Source: Mycolicibacter terrae (GTDB lineage: Bacteria; Actinomycetota; Actinomycetes; Mycobacteriales; Mycobacteriaceae). Taken from it: a DNA stretch of 64,000 nucleotides. A program made the translations under genes and the position numbers. Of this stretch, positions 1 through 9,774 are shown piece after piece (position 1 is the stretch's first letter; the number at the start of each line of letters is the position of its first letter). A model generated the notes under the pieces. That model saw nothing but the letters and a program-made list of their open reading frames with translations, was not told where the DNA came from and did no database searches. The stretch covers positions 3,286,001 to 3,350,000 of the forward strand of contig NZ_AP022564.1 in the NCBI RefSeq assembly GCF_010727125.1, written 5' to 3'.

Positions 1-747
1 CGCGACCTCTTCCCCACCGGGTACGCCATGGCAGTCATCCCGTTCGGGGTGTATCTGGCGTCGTACGGGGCGTGGTTCGCCTCCGAGACCGGTGTGGACC
101 GCCACGAGGAGGGCCAGTCGATCGGGCTGGAGAGCCGGTTCCCGGTGCCCGACGCGCTGCGCTCGCTGTGGCACTACACCTATCAGGCGTATCACTTCCA
201 CGCCGGCCTGACGAACGCCGCCGGCAACCATCACCCGTGGGAGTCCAAGCCGTGGGCCTGGCCGATGTCGCTGCGCCCGGTGCTCTATGCGATCGACCAG
301 CACGACGTTCCCGGCTGCGGCGCCCAGTCCTGCGTCAAGGCGGTGATGATGGTGGGCACACCGGCGATGTGGTGGCTCGCTGTGCCGGTGCTGGCCTATG
401 CGATCTGGCGAACACTGGTGCGCCATGACTGGCGCTACGCCGCTGCGCTGGTCGGCTACTGCGCCGGCTGGCTGCCGTGGTTCGCCGACATCGACCGGCA
501 GATGTACTTCTTCTACGCCGTGCCGATGGCGCCGTTTCTGGCGGTGCTGCTCGCGTTGATCTGCCTCGACATCGTCGATGAGGGTCGCCACCGCAGCGAA
601 GAGCGCCAGACCCTCGGGCTGCTCGCGGTCTGTTGTTACGTCGCGCTGGTGCTGACGAACTTCGCCTGGCTCTACCCGATATTGACCGGCGTGCCGATCT
701 CGCCGGCCACCTGGAACATGGAGATCTGGCTGCCCAGCTGGTCGTAG
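1..747 (+). CDS. pmt: Protein O-mannosyltransferase, C-terminal part (5' end outside window)
   Basis: The frame is open from base 1 and ends in TAG at 747, so about 248 residues of a longer protein are present. The fragment has an extracytoplasmic-like stretch followed by four hydrophobic helices and ends in an extracytoplasmic aromatic tail (EIWLPSWS). The HYTYQAYHFHAGL segment and the membrane helices containing GYCAGWLPWF and YFFYAVPM are features I recognise from mycobacterial Pmt (Rv1002c-like), which transfers mannose from polyprenyl phosphate to secreted proteins during Sec export. The neighbours downstream match the Rv1000c-Rv0998 order, which supports the call. The N-terminal catalytic Asp-Glu loop is not in the window and cannot be checked. 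Confidence 0.85.
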   Translation, partial: RDLFPTGYAMAVIPFGVYLASYGAWFASETGVDRHEEGQSIGLESRFPVPDALRSLWHYTYQAYHFHAGLTNAAGNHHPWESKPWAWPMSLRPVLYAIDQHDVPGCGAQSCVKAVMMVGTPAMWWLAVPVLAYAIWRTLVRHDWRYAAALVGYCAGWLPWFADIDRQMYFFYAVPMAPFLAVLLALICLDIVDEGRHRSEERQTLGLLAVCCYVALVLTNFAWLYPILTGVPISPATWNMEIWLPSWS

Positions 748-808
748 TGGTTCGCGCCCGCCGGCGCGGTCTCGACGAATCGAACTGGTGTGCGATAAAC
801 TGGGTGTC

Positions 809-1405
809 GTGGCGGTACCGGTACAGGAGTCGCTGTTCGAGCTGAGCGAACGCCGGCAGCTGGGCGACGGCGCCTGGCTCGATGTTCGTTCCAACTGGCT
901 GTCCGACGGCGCCGAGCTGATCGGCGAGCTGCGCTCCGTCATCCCCTGGCGGGCCGAGCGCCGCCGGATGTATGACCGGGTGCTCGACGTCCCCAGGCTG
1001 GTCAGCTTCCACGACCTGGCCGTCGAGGAGGCGCCGCACCCCGTGATCGCCCGGCTGCGCCGGCGGCTCAACGACATCTACGCCGGAGAACTCGGCGAGC
1101 CGTTCACCATGGTGGGGCTGTGCCTGTACCGCGACGGCGGCGACAGCGTGGCCTGGCACGGCGACACCCTCGGCCGCGGCGCCAACCAGGACACCATGGT
1201 CGCGATCGTCAGTGTCGGCGCCACCCGGACGTTTGCGCTGCGCCCCCGCGGAGGCGGTGTCGCGCTGCGGTTGTCGCAGCGCCACGGTGACCTGCTGGTG
1301 ATGGGCGGCTCATGCCAGCGGACCTGGGAGCATTCGATCCCCAAGACGGCCACACCGACCGGCCCGCGGATCAGCATCCAGTTCCGCCCGCGCGGCGTGC
1401 GCTAA
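809..1405 (+). CDS. AlkB-like 2-oxoglutarate/Fe(II) dioxygenase
   Basis: A 198-residue protein of the AlkB fold (2OG-FeII oxygenase), probably repairing alkylated nucleic acid bases. The iron ligands are visible as H117-x-D119 (AWHGDT) and H175 (WEHSIPK). R187 and R193 in PRISIQFR would bind 2-oxoglutarate, as in the AlkB family. I chose GTG 809 because TAAACT (796-801) sits seven bases upstream, the geometry of a leaderless mycobacterial transcript; an in-frame GTG at 788 would add seven residues. It follows pmt and corresponds in order to Rv1000c of M. tuberculosis. The substrate (DNA, RNA or protein) cannot be told from sequence. Confidence 0.85.
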   Translation: MAVPVQESLFELSERRQLGDGAWLDVRSNWLSDGAELIGELRSVIPWRAERRRMYDRVLDVPRLVSFHDLAVEEAPHPVIARLRRRLNDIYAGELGEPFTMVGLCLYRDGGDSVAWHGDTLGRGANQDTMVAIVSVGATRTFALRPRGGGVALRLSQRHGDLLVMGGSCQRTWEHSIPKTATPTGPRISIQFRPRGVR

Positions 1406-1424
1406 TTCGCGCCGGGTCAGGACG

Positions 1425-2081
1425 CTAGCCGCGCACCGCGGCTACCGCGGCCACCAGCAGATCGCGGGCGCGTTCGGTGTCGACGGGCACGACGGGCGTG
1501 TCGGGTGCCACCAGCGGGTTGGCGGTCACGAGCACCTGGTACGGACCGAAATAGGCCGAGTAGTTGTAGAGCTCCCCGACGCGGGCCTTGCCGCCGGCGA
1601 GCGCCTCGACCACCCGGTGCACTCCCAGGGTCTGCACCCCGTCGATGCGCGGCGCCTCAACCGTTTCGACCAGGCCGCGCATCCGGTCCCCGGCGAATCC
1701 GATCCGGCGGCAGGATCGTCCCGGCTCGCTGAACGCGACCGGCTCGGAGGTCTCCAGGGCGATGGTGATGAAGCGGTTGCCGTTGCCTTCAGCGGCCACC
1801 GCGGCCATGTTGCCCTGCACGCCCTGCGGCAGCTGCTGGCCGACCGCGAACCTCGAACAGTCGGCGGGTTCGAACTTCAGGCCCGGGGGCAAGGTGTTGG
1901 CCGCCAGCAACTTTGGGTCAAGCCCGGTGCGCGCGATGTTCTTGACCTTGAACTCCGGACCGAAGGAGGACTTGACGTCGGCCACCTTGTCGATGTCGGC
2001 GGTCACCTCGCCGGGGCCGGAGCTGCAGGCGGCGAGCAAACCGACACCGCCGATTGCCAGCACCGCGCGAAAGTTCAACAT
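1425..2081 (-). CDS. Putative lipoprotein, Rv0999-like
   Basis: A 218-residue secreted protein. The N-terminus is a lipoprotein signal with the lipobox LAAC (C19), so it is probably acylated and held on the outer face of the membrane. The rest is a soluble domain of unknown function without membrane segments. Start choice: on the minus strand TAGATT (2094-2089) lies seven bases before ATG 2081, which fits a leaderless transcript; an upstream in-frame start (2099) would bury the signal peptide behind six extra residues. It lies just downstream of the acetyltransferase gene on the same strand but has its own promoter-like element. I recognise the position (Rv0999) but know no function. Confidence 0.8.
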   Translation of the reverse strand: MLNFRAVLAIGGVGLLAACSSGPGEVTADIDKVADVKSSFGPEFKVKNIARTGLDPKLLAANTLPPGLKFEPADCSRFAVGQQLPQGVQGNMAAVAAEGNGNRFITIALETSEPVAFSEPGRSCRRIGFAGDRMRGLVETVEAPRIDGVQTLGVHRVVEALAGGKARVGELYNYSAYFGPYQVLVTANPLVAPDTPVVPVDTERARDLLVAAVAAVRG

Positions 2082-2123
2082 CGCAGCCAATCTACCCAAC
2101 GCGGCGGGTCTGGCCGGCGGTGG

Positions 2124-3140
<1,017 letters not shown>

Positions 3141-3261
3141 TTACTCCGCCTTTGTTCGCCAATCAAGGCTAGCCGGTACGACCGGACCGGTAATGATTTA
3201 CAGCGATGGAACGGACCGGATTCGGCGTTCACGGGGAAGGCGGCTAGCCTGTGCCCGCTGA

Positions 3262-4641
<1,380 letters not shown>

Positions 4642-4645
4642 TTCT

Positions 4646-4708
4646 CGTTGACTCTGCGTTCACGGCGGGGTGCACTCGCACTTTTCCGCCGTGAACGCAG
4701 AGTCAACG
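4646..4708. terminator. 23-bp perfect inverted repeat after gdhA (terminator-like)
   Basis: Arms 4646-4668 and 4686-4708 are exact reverse complements (core GACTCTGCGTTCACGGCGG) around a 17-nt loop. A TCTTTT stretch follows on the plus strand. It begins four bases after the gdhA stop, so it most simply ends gdhA transcription. The stem is much longer than a usual terminator, so it may instead belong to a dispersed palindrome family; only one copy is in this window. Confidence 0.6.
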
Positions 4709-4741
4709 TCTTTTCGAGCCCTCCGACGTAGCATCGCCGGT

Positions 4742-5071
4742 ATGAGTTGGATTCTGCGCACTGCCGCACTCGCCGGTGCCGCGTCCATGGCGCTGCTCGG
4801 CAGCGCGCCGGCCCACGCCGACGATGCCAGCTATATCGCCGCCCTCGACGCCAACGGCGTCTTCCGGTCCGGTCCACCGAACGCACGACTGTCGGCGGGA
4901 CACCGGTTCTGCAACCAGTTGCGCAGCGGCGAAACTCCCGAACAGATCATCGCCACGTTCCCGCGCCGGCCCTCGTTCGGGGGACCCTCGATGGTCGATG
5001 ACCTGACAGTCAACCTGCGCCCGGTGATCGACATCGCCCAGCACGAACTGTGCCCTGAAACCCTGACCTAG
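4742..5071 (+). CDS. Small secreted DUF732-type protein
   Basis: 109 residues with a Sec signal peptide (cleavage likely after PAHA, about residue 26) and a small helical domain with two cysteines (FCNQL and ELCPE) that would form the single disulfide of DUF732 proteins. These are abundant secreted proteins of unknown role in mycobacteria. TAGCAT (4729-4734) lies seven bases before ATG 4742, so the transcript is probably leaderless. The last four bases overlap the end of the convergent EcsC gene. Confidence 0.85.
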   Translation: MSWILRTAALAGAASMALLGSAPAHADDASYIAALDANGVFRSGPPNARLSAGHRFCNQLRSGETPEQIIATFPRRPSFGGPSMVDDLTVNLRPVIDIAQHELCPETLT

Positions 5072-6117
5072 TCGGTAACGCCCTCGGCGCCCCCGGGTTC
5101 CGAACCGAGCTCCGCATCGAGCACCTCATCGATCAACGGGATGTCGATGACACCGTCCGCCACCACCACCGGCGCCCACTGACCGGCGTCCAGGTCATGT
5201 TTCTCGGTGAGAAAACGTAGCCGATAGGCCTGCTGGGACCGCTCGAACGTCCGATGGGCGATGCGGGCGTTGAGCCCGCCGTTGACGACCGCACCCAAGA
5301 TCGGAACCGCCTGCGCCAGTTTCCGTTTCGTGAGCCTAAATCCCAATGCCGTGAACATTTGCTGCACCACGCTGGCCGTCTGGTGTTGCCGGAGCTGCCG
5401 CCAGGTCGCACGGCGCATCATCTGCTGGGTCAACCGCGAGAGCGACGACAGCGCCGCGGCCTTCTCCGCGGAGTTGCCGGCGGCCGAATAGGCGATCACG
5501 CCGGAGGCGAAGGCCTGCTCGCCCGGCTCGCGGACGTCGTAACCGTAGTGCGCGGCAACCAGTGCCACGATGCGACCCATCCCGACCATCACGGCGGTCA
5601 CGTCGGCGACCACCGCCGAGGCCGCGACCGGCAGTGTGGTTCCGCCGGTGACCGTGCTCGACACCGTCGCGCCCGTCACCGCCAGCGACGACGCCGCGCC
5701 TTCGGCCACCGCCAGCGCGATGTAGCGCTCCTTGCGGCGCGGCACCGAACAGTCGCAGTGTCTCAAGTCGAGTTCTTTCATCTCGTCGTAGGACGCCACC
5801 GCCACGCCCTCATCGGCGAACATCGCAAACACGTCGGCCGGCTTCACCGAATTGAGTCCCCGCTCGACCAGGACGACATACAGGGTCTCCATGGCCTTGG
5901 CGGTCATGTCGTCGAGCGCGCCGATAGCGGCGCTGGCGCCCGGGATCTGCTCGACCGTGGAGCGGGCTTGGGCGGCCACCGCTTTGGCCCGTCCGGTGAT
6001 GCCCTGGCTCAGGCTTTCGAACCGGCCGGATCGCTCGGCGCCGGTGGCCGCGTCAAGCAGCGCTTCCCAGGCCTTGCGCTCGTACTCGGACATGCCGGTC
6101 GGGACGATATCGGCCAC
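5068..6117 (-). CDS. EcsC family protein
   Basis: 349 residues matching the EcsC family in layout: a helical N-terminus starting with EYERKAWEAL, a cysteine pair CDCS near residue 120, a glycine/alanine-rich amphipathic central part (SSLAVTGATVSSTVTGG), and the C-terminal PILGAVVNGGLNARIAHRTF segment typical of the family. Function is unknown; Bacillus EcsC is encoded with an ABC exporter but no transporter is adjacent here. Start GTG 6117 is six bases downstream of TAGGCT (6129-6124), suggesting a leaderless mRNA. It is divergent from the TetR gene. Confidence 0.8.
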   Translation of the reverse strand: MADIVPTGMSEYERKAWEALLDAATGAERSGRFESLSQGITGRAKAVAAQARSTVEQIPGASAAIGALDDMTAKAMETLYVVLVERGLNSVKPADVFAMFADEGVAVASYDEMKELDLRHCDCSVPRRKERYIALAVAEGAASSLAVTGATVSSTVTGGTTLPVAASAVVADVTAVMVGMGRIVALVAAHYGYDVREPGEQAFASGVIAYSAAGNSAEKAAALSSLSRLTQQMMRRATWRQLRQHQTASVVQQMFTALGFRLTKRKLAQAVPILGAVVNGGLNARIAHRTFERSQQAYRLRFLTEKHDLDAGQWAPVVVADGVIDIPLIDEVLDAELGSEPGGAEGVTD

Positions 6118-6144
6118 GACCGCAGCCTACCGACGAGAATTCGC

Positions 6145-6169
6145 TGACGACTGTCATTGACGATCGTCA
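6145..6169. promoter_or_regulatory. Two adjacent TetR-type operator half-palindromes overlapping the TetR promoter
   Basis: TGACGATCGTCA (6158-6169) is a perfect 12-bp palindrome; TGACGACTGTCA (6145-6156) is an imperfect copy directly beside it. The first one overlaps a -35 like TTGACG (6158-6163), followed after 18 bp by TACGGT (6181-6186). Binding here would repress the TetR-diiron operon and could also affect the divergent EcsC gene. No binding data exist for this sequence; the role is inferred from symmetry and position. Confidence 0.55.
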
Positions 6170-6192
6170 GCAAAAGGGCGTACGGTGCGTGC

Positions 6193-6801
6193 ATGCAGCC
6201 GCTGGGTGAACTGACCTCTCCGCCATCGGGCGCCGGGGGCATTCGGGAGGCTCGGCGACTCGAAACCCGCGCGCGACTTTTCGACGCCGCGCTGACCGAG
6301 ATCGCCCAGCACGGGCTGGCCGGCGCCGACGTCAGCGCCATCGCCGCAGCGGCAGGGGTGGTGCGGGGAACGTTCTACTTCCACTTCCCCACCAAGGAAC
6401 ACGTCCTCATCGAACTCGAGCGCAACGAGGAGACCCGGATCGTCGATGAACTCGGCGCGGCCGACGGCGATTTGACCTCGGTGCTCTCACAGGTGGTGAA
6501 CCACGTGCTCAGCGCCAAACGTCGCTTGGGAACCGTGGTTCTCCGAGACATGCTCGGGCTGCATTTCACCTCGTCTCGTCCCGTCGAAGACGAATTGGCC
6601 CAGCACCCGGTCGCGGAGTTCCTGGTGGGCGTGATCGGCCGAGCGCAGGACTGCGGGCAGGTGTCCTCGGAGCTCGATGGGGGCGAACTCGCAACATTTT
6701 TCCTCTCCGGCCTGTTTGCGTTGTTGGCCACCGGAGCGCACGATGCAGCACTTCTAAACCGTTACGTCACAACGATTGTCAAGGGAATGGAGAGCCGATG
6801 A
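6193..6801 (+). CDS. TetR family transcriptional regulator
   Basis: 202 residues. The N-terminal TetR DNA-binding domain is clear: ETRARLFDAALTEIAQHG, then the helix-turn-helix around AIAAAAGVVRGTFYFHFPTKEHVLIEL (residues about 45-75). The C-terminal ligand domain is hydrophobic and unassigned. Start ATG 6193 lies six bases after TACGGT, so leaderless translation is likely. Its stop overlaps the start of the diiron protein gene (ATGA), so the two form an operon, and tandem palindromes at 6145-6169 are the likely autoregulatory operator. Confidence 0.9.
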   Translation: MQPLGELTSPPSGAGGIREARRLETRARLFDAALTEIAQHGLAGADVSAIAAAAGVVRGTFYFHFPTKEHVLIELERNEETRIVDELGAADGDLTSVLSQVVNHVLSAKRRLGTVVLRDMLGLHFTSSRPVEDELAQHPVAEFLVGVIGRAQDCGQVSSELDGGELATFFLSGLFALLATGAHDAALLNRYVTTIVKGMESR

Positions 6802-7622
6802 ATCACTCCGGCATCGAGGGCTACCGGGAATTCCTGGCCAGACGGGATGGCGAAGCGGACCTGCTGAACCGGCGGTTGGCCAACCGAGAACTGTTCTTCG
6901 ACGAGCTTGAAGCGAACCCGGTCCGGTCCGCTCAACCCGCCGACCGGGCGACCTTCCTTCGCAACCTGCGCCGCCGGCGACCCGAGCCCGGCCTGGACCG
7001 CAAAATGCTGTTCTTGCTGGCAACCGCCAAACTCAATCAGGCGGAGCGGTTCGGCGTCGGACTGGGCGAGACCTACGGGCGCAACAGCGACGAGAGTTTG
7101 CCTCCCGAGAACGTCTACCTCGAACTCGAGGAGCACTACCACACCCGCCTGTTGGCCTACGCCCTCGACGTATTCGATCTGACATTCCAGGTCGTGCCCC
7201 CGCCGCTGGTCATGCGGCAGTTCGTCAAGACCGGTGTATTTCTCCCCGCGCGAATCGGCTTCACGTTCGTCGGAGCCGCAGAGATGGTGGGCTGCATCAT
7301 GTTCGACGAACTGCGGCGCGTCGGTATCGAGCTGTTCGCCGATGAACCCGAAGTCGCAGAACGAATCAACCTGCTCTACAGCGAGATTCTCACCGACGAG
7401 GTCGGACATGTCGGCTACTGCGCATCGCGCTGCACCTCGATCGAGCGGGCGATCATGCGCCGGCTCTACCCGCTGATCGGGCGACTGGTCGCGCGGCAGA
7501 CCGCCGAGATCAGCCTCCTGATCGACCCGAAGGCCCTGCGCGCACGGCTGAACCGACCGTTCGACGTGCGGGAACTCACTGATGGGCTAGACAACGAGAC
7601 GTATCTCATCAGGCACCCGTAG
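6798..7622 (+). CDS. Ferritin-like diiron protein, possible AurF-type oxygenase
   Basis: 274 residues, mostly helical. Two E-x-x-H metal motifs are present: EEHYH near residue 113 and DEVGHVGYC near residue 204, with another acidic residue in AAEMVGCIMFDE. This pattern fits carboxylate-bridged diiron enzymes such as the AurF/N-oxygenase or related ferritin-like families. I cannot assign a substrate. It is translationally coupled to the TetR regulator and converges on a P450 gene 22 bp away, so an oxidative detoxification or secondary-metabolite step is a reasonable guess. A rubrerythrin-like protein is less likely because it lacks the rubredoxin tail. Confidence 0.6.
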   Translation: MNHSGIEGYREFLARRDGEADLLNRRLANRELFFDELEANPVRSAQPADRATFLRNLRRRRPEPGLDRKMLFLLATAKLNQAERFGVGLGETYGRNSDESLPPENVYLELEEHYHTRLLAYALDVFDLTFQVVPPPLVMRQFVKTGVFLPARIGFTFVGAAEMVGCIMFDELRRVGIELFADEPEVAERINLLYSEILTDEVGHVGYCASRCTSIERAIMRRLYPLIGRLVARQTAEISLLIDPKALRARLNRPFDVRELTDGLDNETYLIRHP

Positions 7623-7643
7623 GGAATTCAGTCCGTTGGCGAG

Positions 7644-8858
7644 TCAGCGGAGGTCCAGCTCCAGCCGTTCGAGCCGACGCACCAAGATGCTGGGCTGCCA
7701 CTGGCCGACCGTGGCCGCGTCGATCCAGGTGGTCTCTTCGAGCAGCGTGCGCAGGACGATCTGAGCCTCCAGGCGGGCCAGCGGGGTGCCTACGCAGAAG
7801 TGCGCGCCCTTGCCGAAGGCCACATGTCCCCTCCCGGCGCTGCGGTCGAGCCGGAACTCGTCGGGGGTCTCGAAGTGCTCGGGATCGCGATTGGCCGCGC
7901 CCCAGACCAACAGCAGGCGCGAATCAGCGGGCACCTCGACGCCGGCGAGGGTGGTGTCTTTGACCACGTGGCGATAGTGGCCGCGAAACGGCGACTCATA
8001 GCGCAGGGTCTCCTCGATGAACGCACCCAGCAGTTCGGGGCGGGTTCGGAGTTGCTGCTGCACGTCGGGGCGCGTGGCCAGAATCCAGGCGGCGCTGCCG
8101 AGTAGCGAGGCGGTGGATTCACCGGCTGCGCTGAACAAGGTGAGCATGATCGCCAGCGCCGGAAGCTGTTCCAACTCGCCGGATTTGGTGCGCGCGGCAA
8201 GGTCGCCGATCAGGCCCGGTTGGGGGTCTTCGGTGGCCTTCTCGAAGTGCTCGAGAACGTAACCGGACAGCTGCATGGCCGCGACGCCGGCGGCGGAGAG
8301 CTGATCCTCGCTGACGATTCCGTCGAGCAGGGTGGTGGTCGCATATCCCAGCCGGATCAGCTCGTCGACGTCGTCGTCGGGGAGCCCGAGCAGGCGAGCG
8401 ACCACCATCATGGGCAGCCGGTTGGCCATGGCGCTCATCCATTCGATGCGCCCGTCACCGCTGGCCTCGAACCAGAGCCGCTTCGCGGTGGCCTCGGCGA
8501 ACTCCTCGATCACCCGCACCCGCTTCGCGGAAAGATGCGGCAGCAGCAACTTCCGGTGCTGTGCGTGCAGCGGATCGTCCGCGGTGGCCAGTACCTGCAT
8601 CGGCCCACCAAGCTGGCCCATCTCGAAGGGCGTCACGGTCCCGTCGTCGTGATACACCATCGTCGCGGTCAGGTTCGACGAGAAGTCCTCGACGCGGCTG
8701 ACGGCTTCCACCACGGCGTCCCAGCCGCACACCGCGTAGAACACCGACTCACCGATCCGATTCACCCCGCCGCGGCGGCGCATCACGTCATAGAGCGGGT
8801 AGGGGTCCTGGATTGCGGCGCTGCCGAAGAAGTCGGTCGCGTTCACCACGGCACACAT
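7644..8858 (-). CDS. Cytochrome P450
   Basis: 404 residues, full-length bacterial class I P450. The I-helix oxygen-activation motif reads AAGESTAS (the usual AGxxT is AGEST here), the K-helix ExxR is EETLR, and the heme loop is FGKGAHFCVGTPLARLEA with the cysteine ligand. Ferredoxin and reductase genes are not adjacent. Start ATG 8858 was chosen because the meander MCAVVNATDFFGS precedes a typical N-terminal DPYPLYDVMRR; no strong ribosome site is visible. It is divergent from a TetR gene, which may control it. The CYP family cannot be set from sequence reading alone. Confidence 0.93.
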   Translation of the reverse strand: MCAVVNATDFFGSAAIQDPYPLYDVMRRRGGVNRIGESVFYAVCGWDAVVEAVSRVEDFSSNLTATMVYHDDGTVTPFEMGQLGGPMQVLATADDPLHAQHRKLLLPHLSAKRVRVIEEFAEATAKRLWFEASGDGRIEWMSAMANRLPMMVVARLLGLPDDDVDELIRLGYATTTLLDGIVSEDQLSAAGVAAMQLSGYVLEHFEKATEDPQPGLIGDLAARTKSGELEQLPALAIMLTLFSAAGESTASLLGSAAWILATRPDVQQQLRTRPELLGAFIEETLRYESPFRGHYRHVVKDTTLAGVEVPADSRLLLVWGAANRDPEHFETPDEFRLDRSAGRGHVAFGKGAHFCVGTPLARLEAQIVLRTLLEETTWIDAATVGQWQPSILVRRLERLELDLR

Positions 8859-8987
8859 AGCCCAAGGCTGTACGGGCCCGTGAGCTGCGTCAACAGCTTG
8901 CGCGGAACCTGCAAGGCGGGCGCGGTGACGCTACGGACCAACGTTCTCAGCCGCCGCGCCGACCAGCACCACCTCTGAGAGAAATAC

Positions 8988-9028
8988 CGAAATCATTCTC
9001 ACGGTGATAAATCCCTGTCATGATTTCG
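8988..9028. promoter_or_regulatory. Spaced inverted repeat between P450 and TetR genes
   Basis: CGAAATCAT (8988-8996) is repeated as its exact reverse complement ATGATTTCG (9020-9028). The pair lies in the shared promoter region of the divergent P450 and TetR genes, just upstream of the TetR ribosome site. It could bind a dimeric regulator such as the TetR encoded next to it, but the 23-bp separation is long for one TetR dimer. Confidence 0.35.
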
Positions 9029-9045
9029 CCGGGAGGAAGTGTGCG

Positions 9046-9615
9046 ATGGCCGTGGCAAACGACTGGCTGATCGGTCGGGATCGACGCAGTGCCGGCGCCG
9101 AGCGGATTTACACAGCAGCCGCCGACCTGATGTCGCGTCGCGGCTACGACGGCTTCAGCATCGACGCGCTGGCGGCCATCGTTCACTGTTCGCCGGCGAC
9201 CATCTACCGTCATGTCGGAGGCAAAGCCGCGATCCGGGATGCCGTGCTGAGCAGGCAGGCCGAACGCATCCTCGACTCGGTGCGCGACGCCATCACCGGG
9301 TTGACGGGTTCGGAGCGCATCGTCACCGCCACCACCGTCGCCTTGCAGCGCATGCGAGCCGACCCGCTCGCTAAGATCATGAGCTCCATGACCGGCCCGC
9401 CGGGTACCGGGTGGCTGACCGACTCTCCCGTCGTCGCCCGCTTCGCCGGTGAGATGGTCGGCGCCGACAATCCCGACCCGCTGGCCGCGCAGTGGCTGAT
9501 CCGCGTGTTTCTGGCGCTCTGGTACTGGCCCCTCAAGGATGGCGACGCCGAAAAGGCTGCGGTACGACGTTTCCTCGGCCCGCCCTACGATCGGGACCCG
9601 GCCTCGGCAGGCTGA
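9046..9615 (+). CDS. TetR family transcriptional regulator
   Basis: 189 residues. The DNA-binding domain includes AERIYTAAADLMSRRGYDGFS and the recognition helix in HCSPATIYRHVGGKAAIRDAV. ATG 9046 has a strong ribosome site (GGGAGGA at 9031-9037), which I prefer over the upstream in-frame start at 9004 because the latter has none. The ligand domain has conserved tryptophans (IRVFLALWYWPLKDGD). It is divergent from the P450 gene and may control it. No ligand can be inferred. Confidence 0.88.
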   Translation: MAVANDWLIGRDRRSAGAERIYTAAADLMSRRGYDGFSIDALAAIVHCSPATIYRHVGGKAAIRDAVLSRQAERILDSVRDAITGLTGSERIVTATTVALQRMRADPLAKIMSSMTGPPGTGWLTDSPVVARFAGEMVGADNPDPLAAQWLIRVFLALWYWPLKDGDAEKAAVRRFLGPPYDRDPASAG

Positions 9616-9650
9616 CGATCACGGAACAGTCCTGACCTGCCCAAACTCTG

Positions 9651-9723
9651 TGGAGCTAAGGGGAATCGAACCCCTGACCTTCTCGATGCGAACGAGACGC
9701 GCTACCAACTGCGCTATAGCCCC
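9651..9723 (-). tRNA. tRNA-Ala (anticodon CGC)
   Basis: The minus strand folds into a complete 73-nt tRNA: acceptor GGGGCTA pairs with TAGCTCC (one G-U), the D-arm contains AGCGCAGTTGGTAGCGC, the anticodon arm TCTCG-TTCGCAT-CGAGA gives anticodon CGC (decodes GCG, alanine), and the T-arm has GGGGTTCGATTCCCC. The discriminator base is A and CCA is not encoded. I see no duplicated 3' end that would mark integration at this tRNA. Confidence 0.95.
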
Positions 9724-9774
9724 TTGACCGGTAGCAGGCTACCAGCCCCCGGCCGGTCCCCTGAAACCGAGACG

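Noticed and set aside
9651-9723. tRNA-Ala as an integration site
   Set aside because: I found no second copy of the tRNA 3' end nearby and no integrase in the window.
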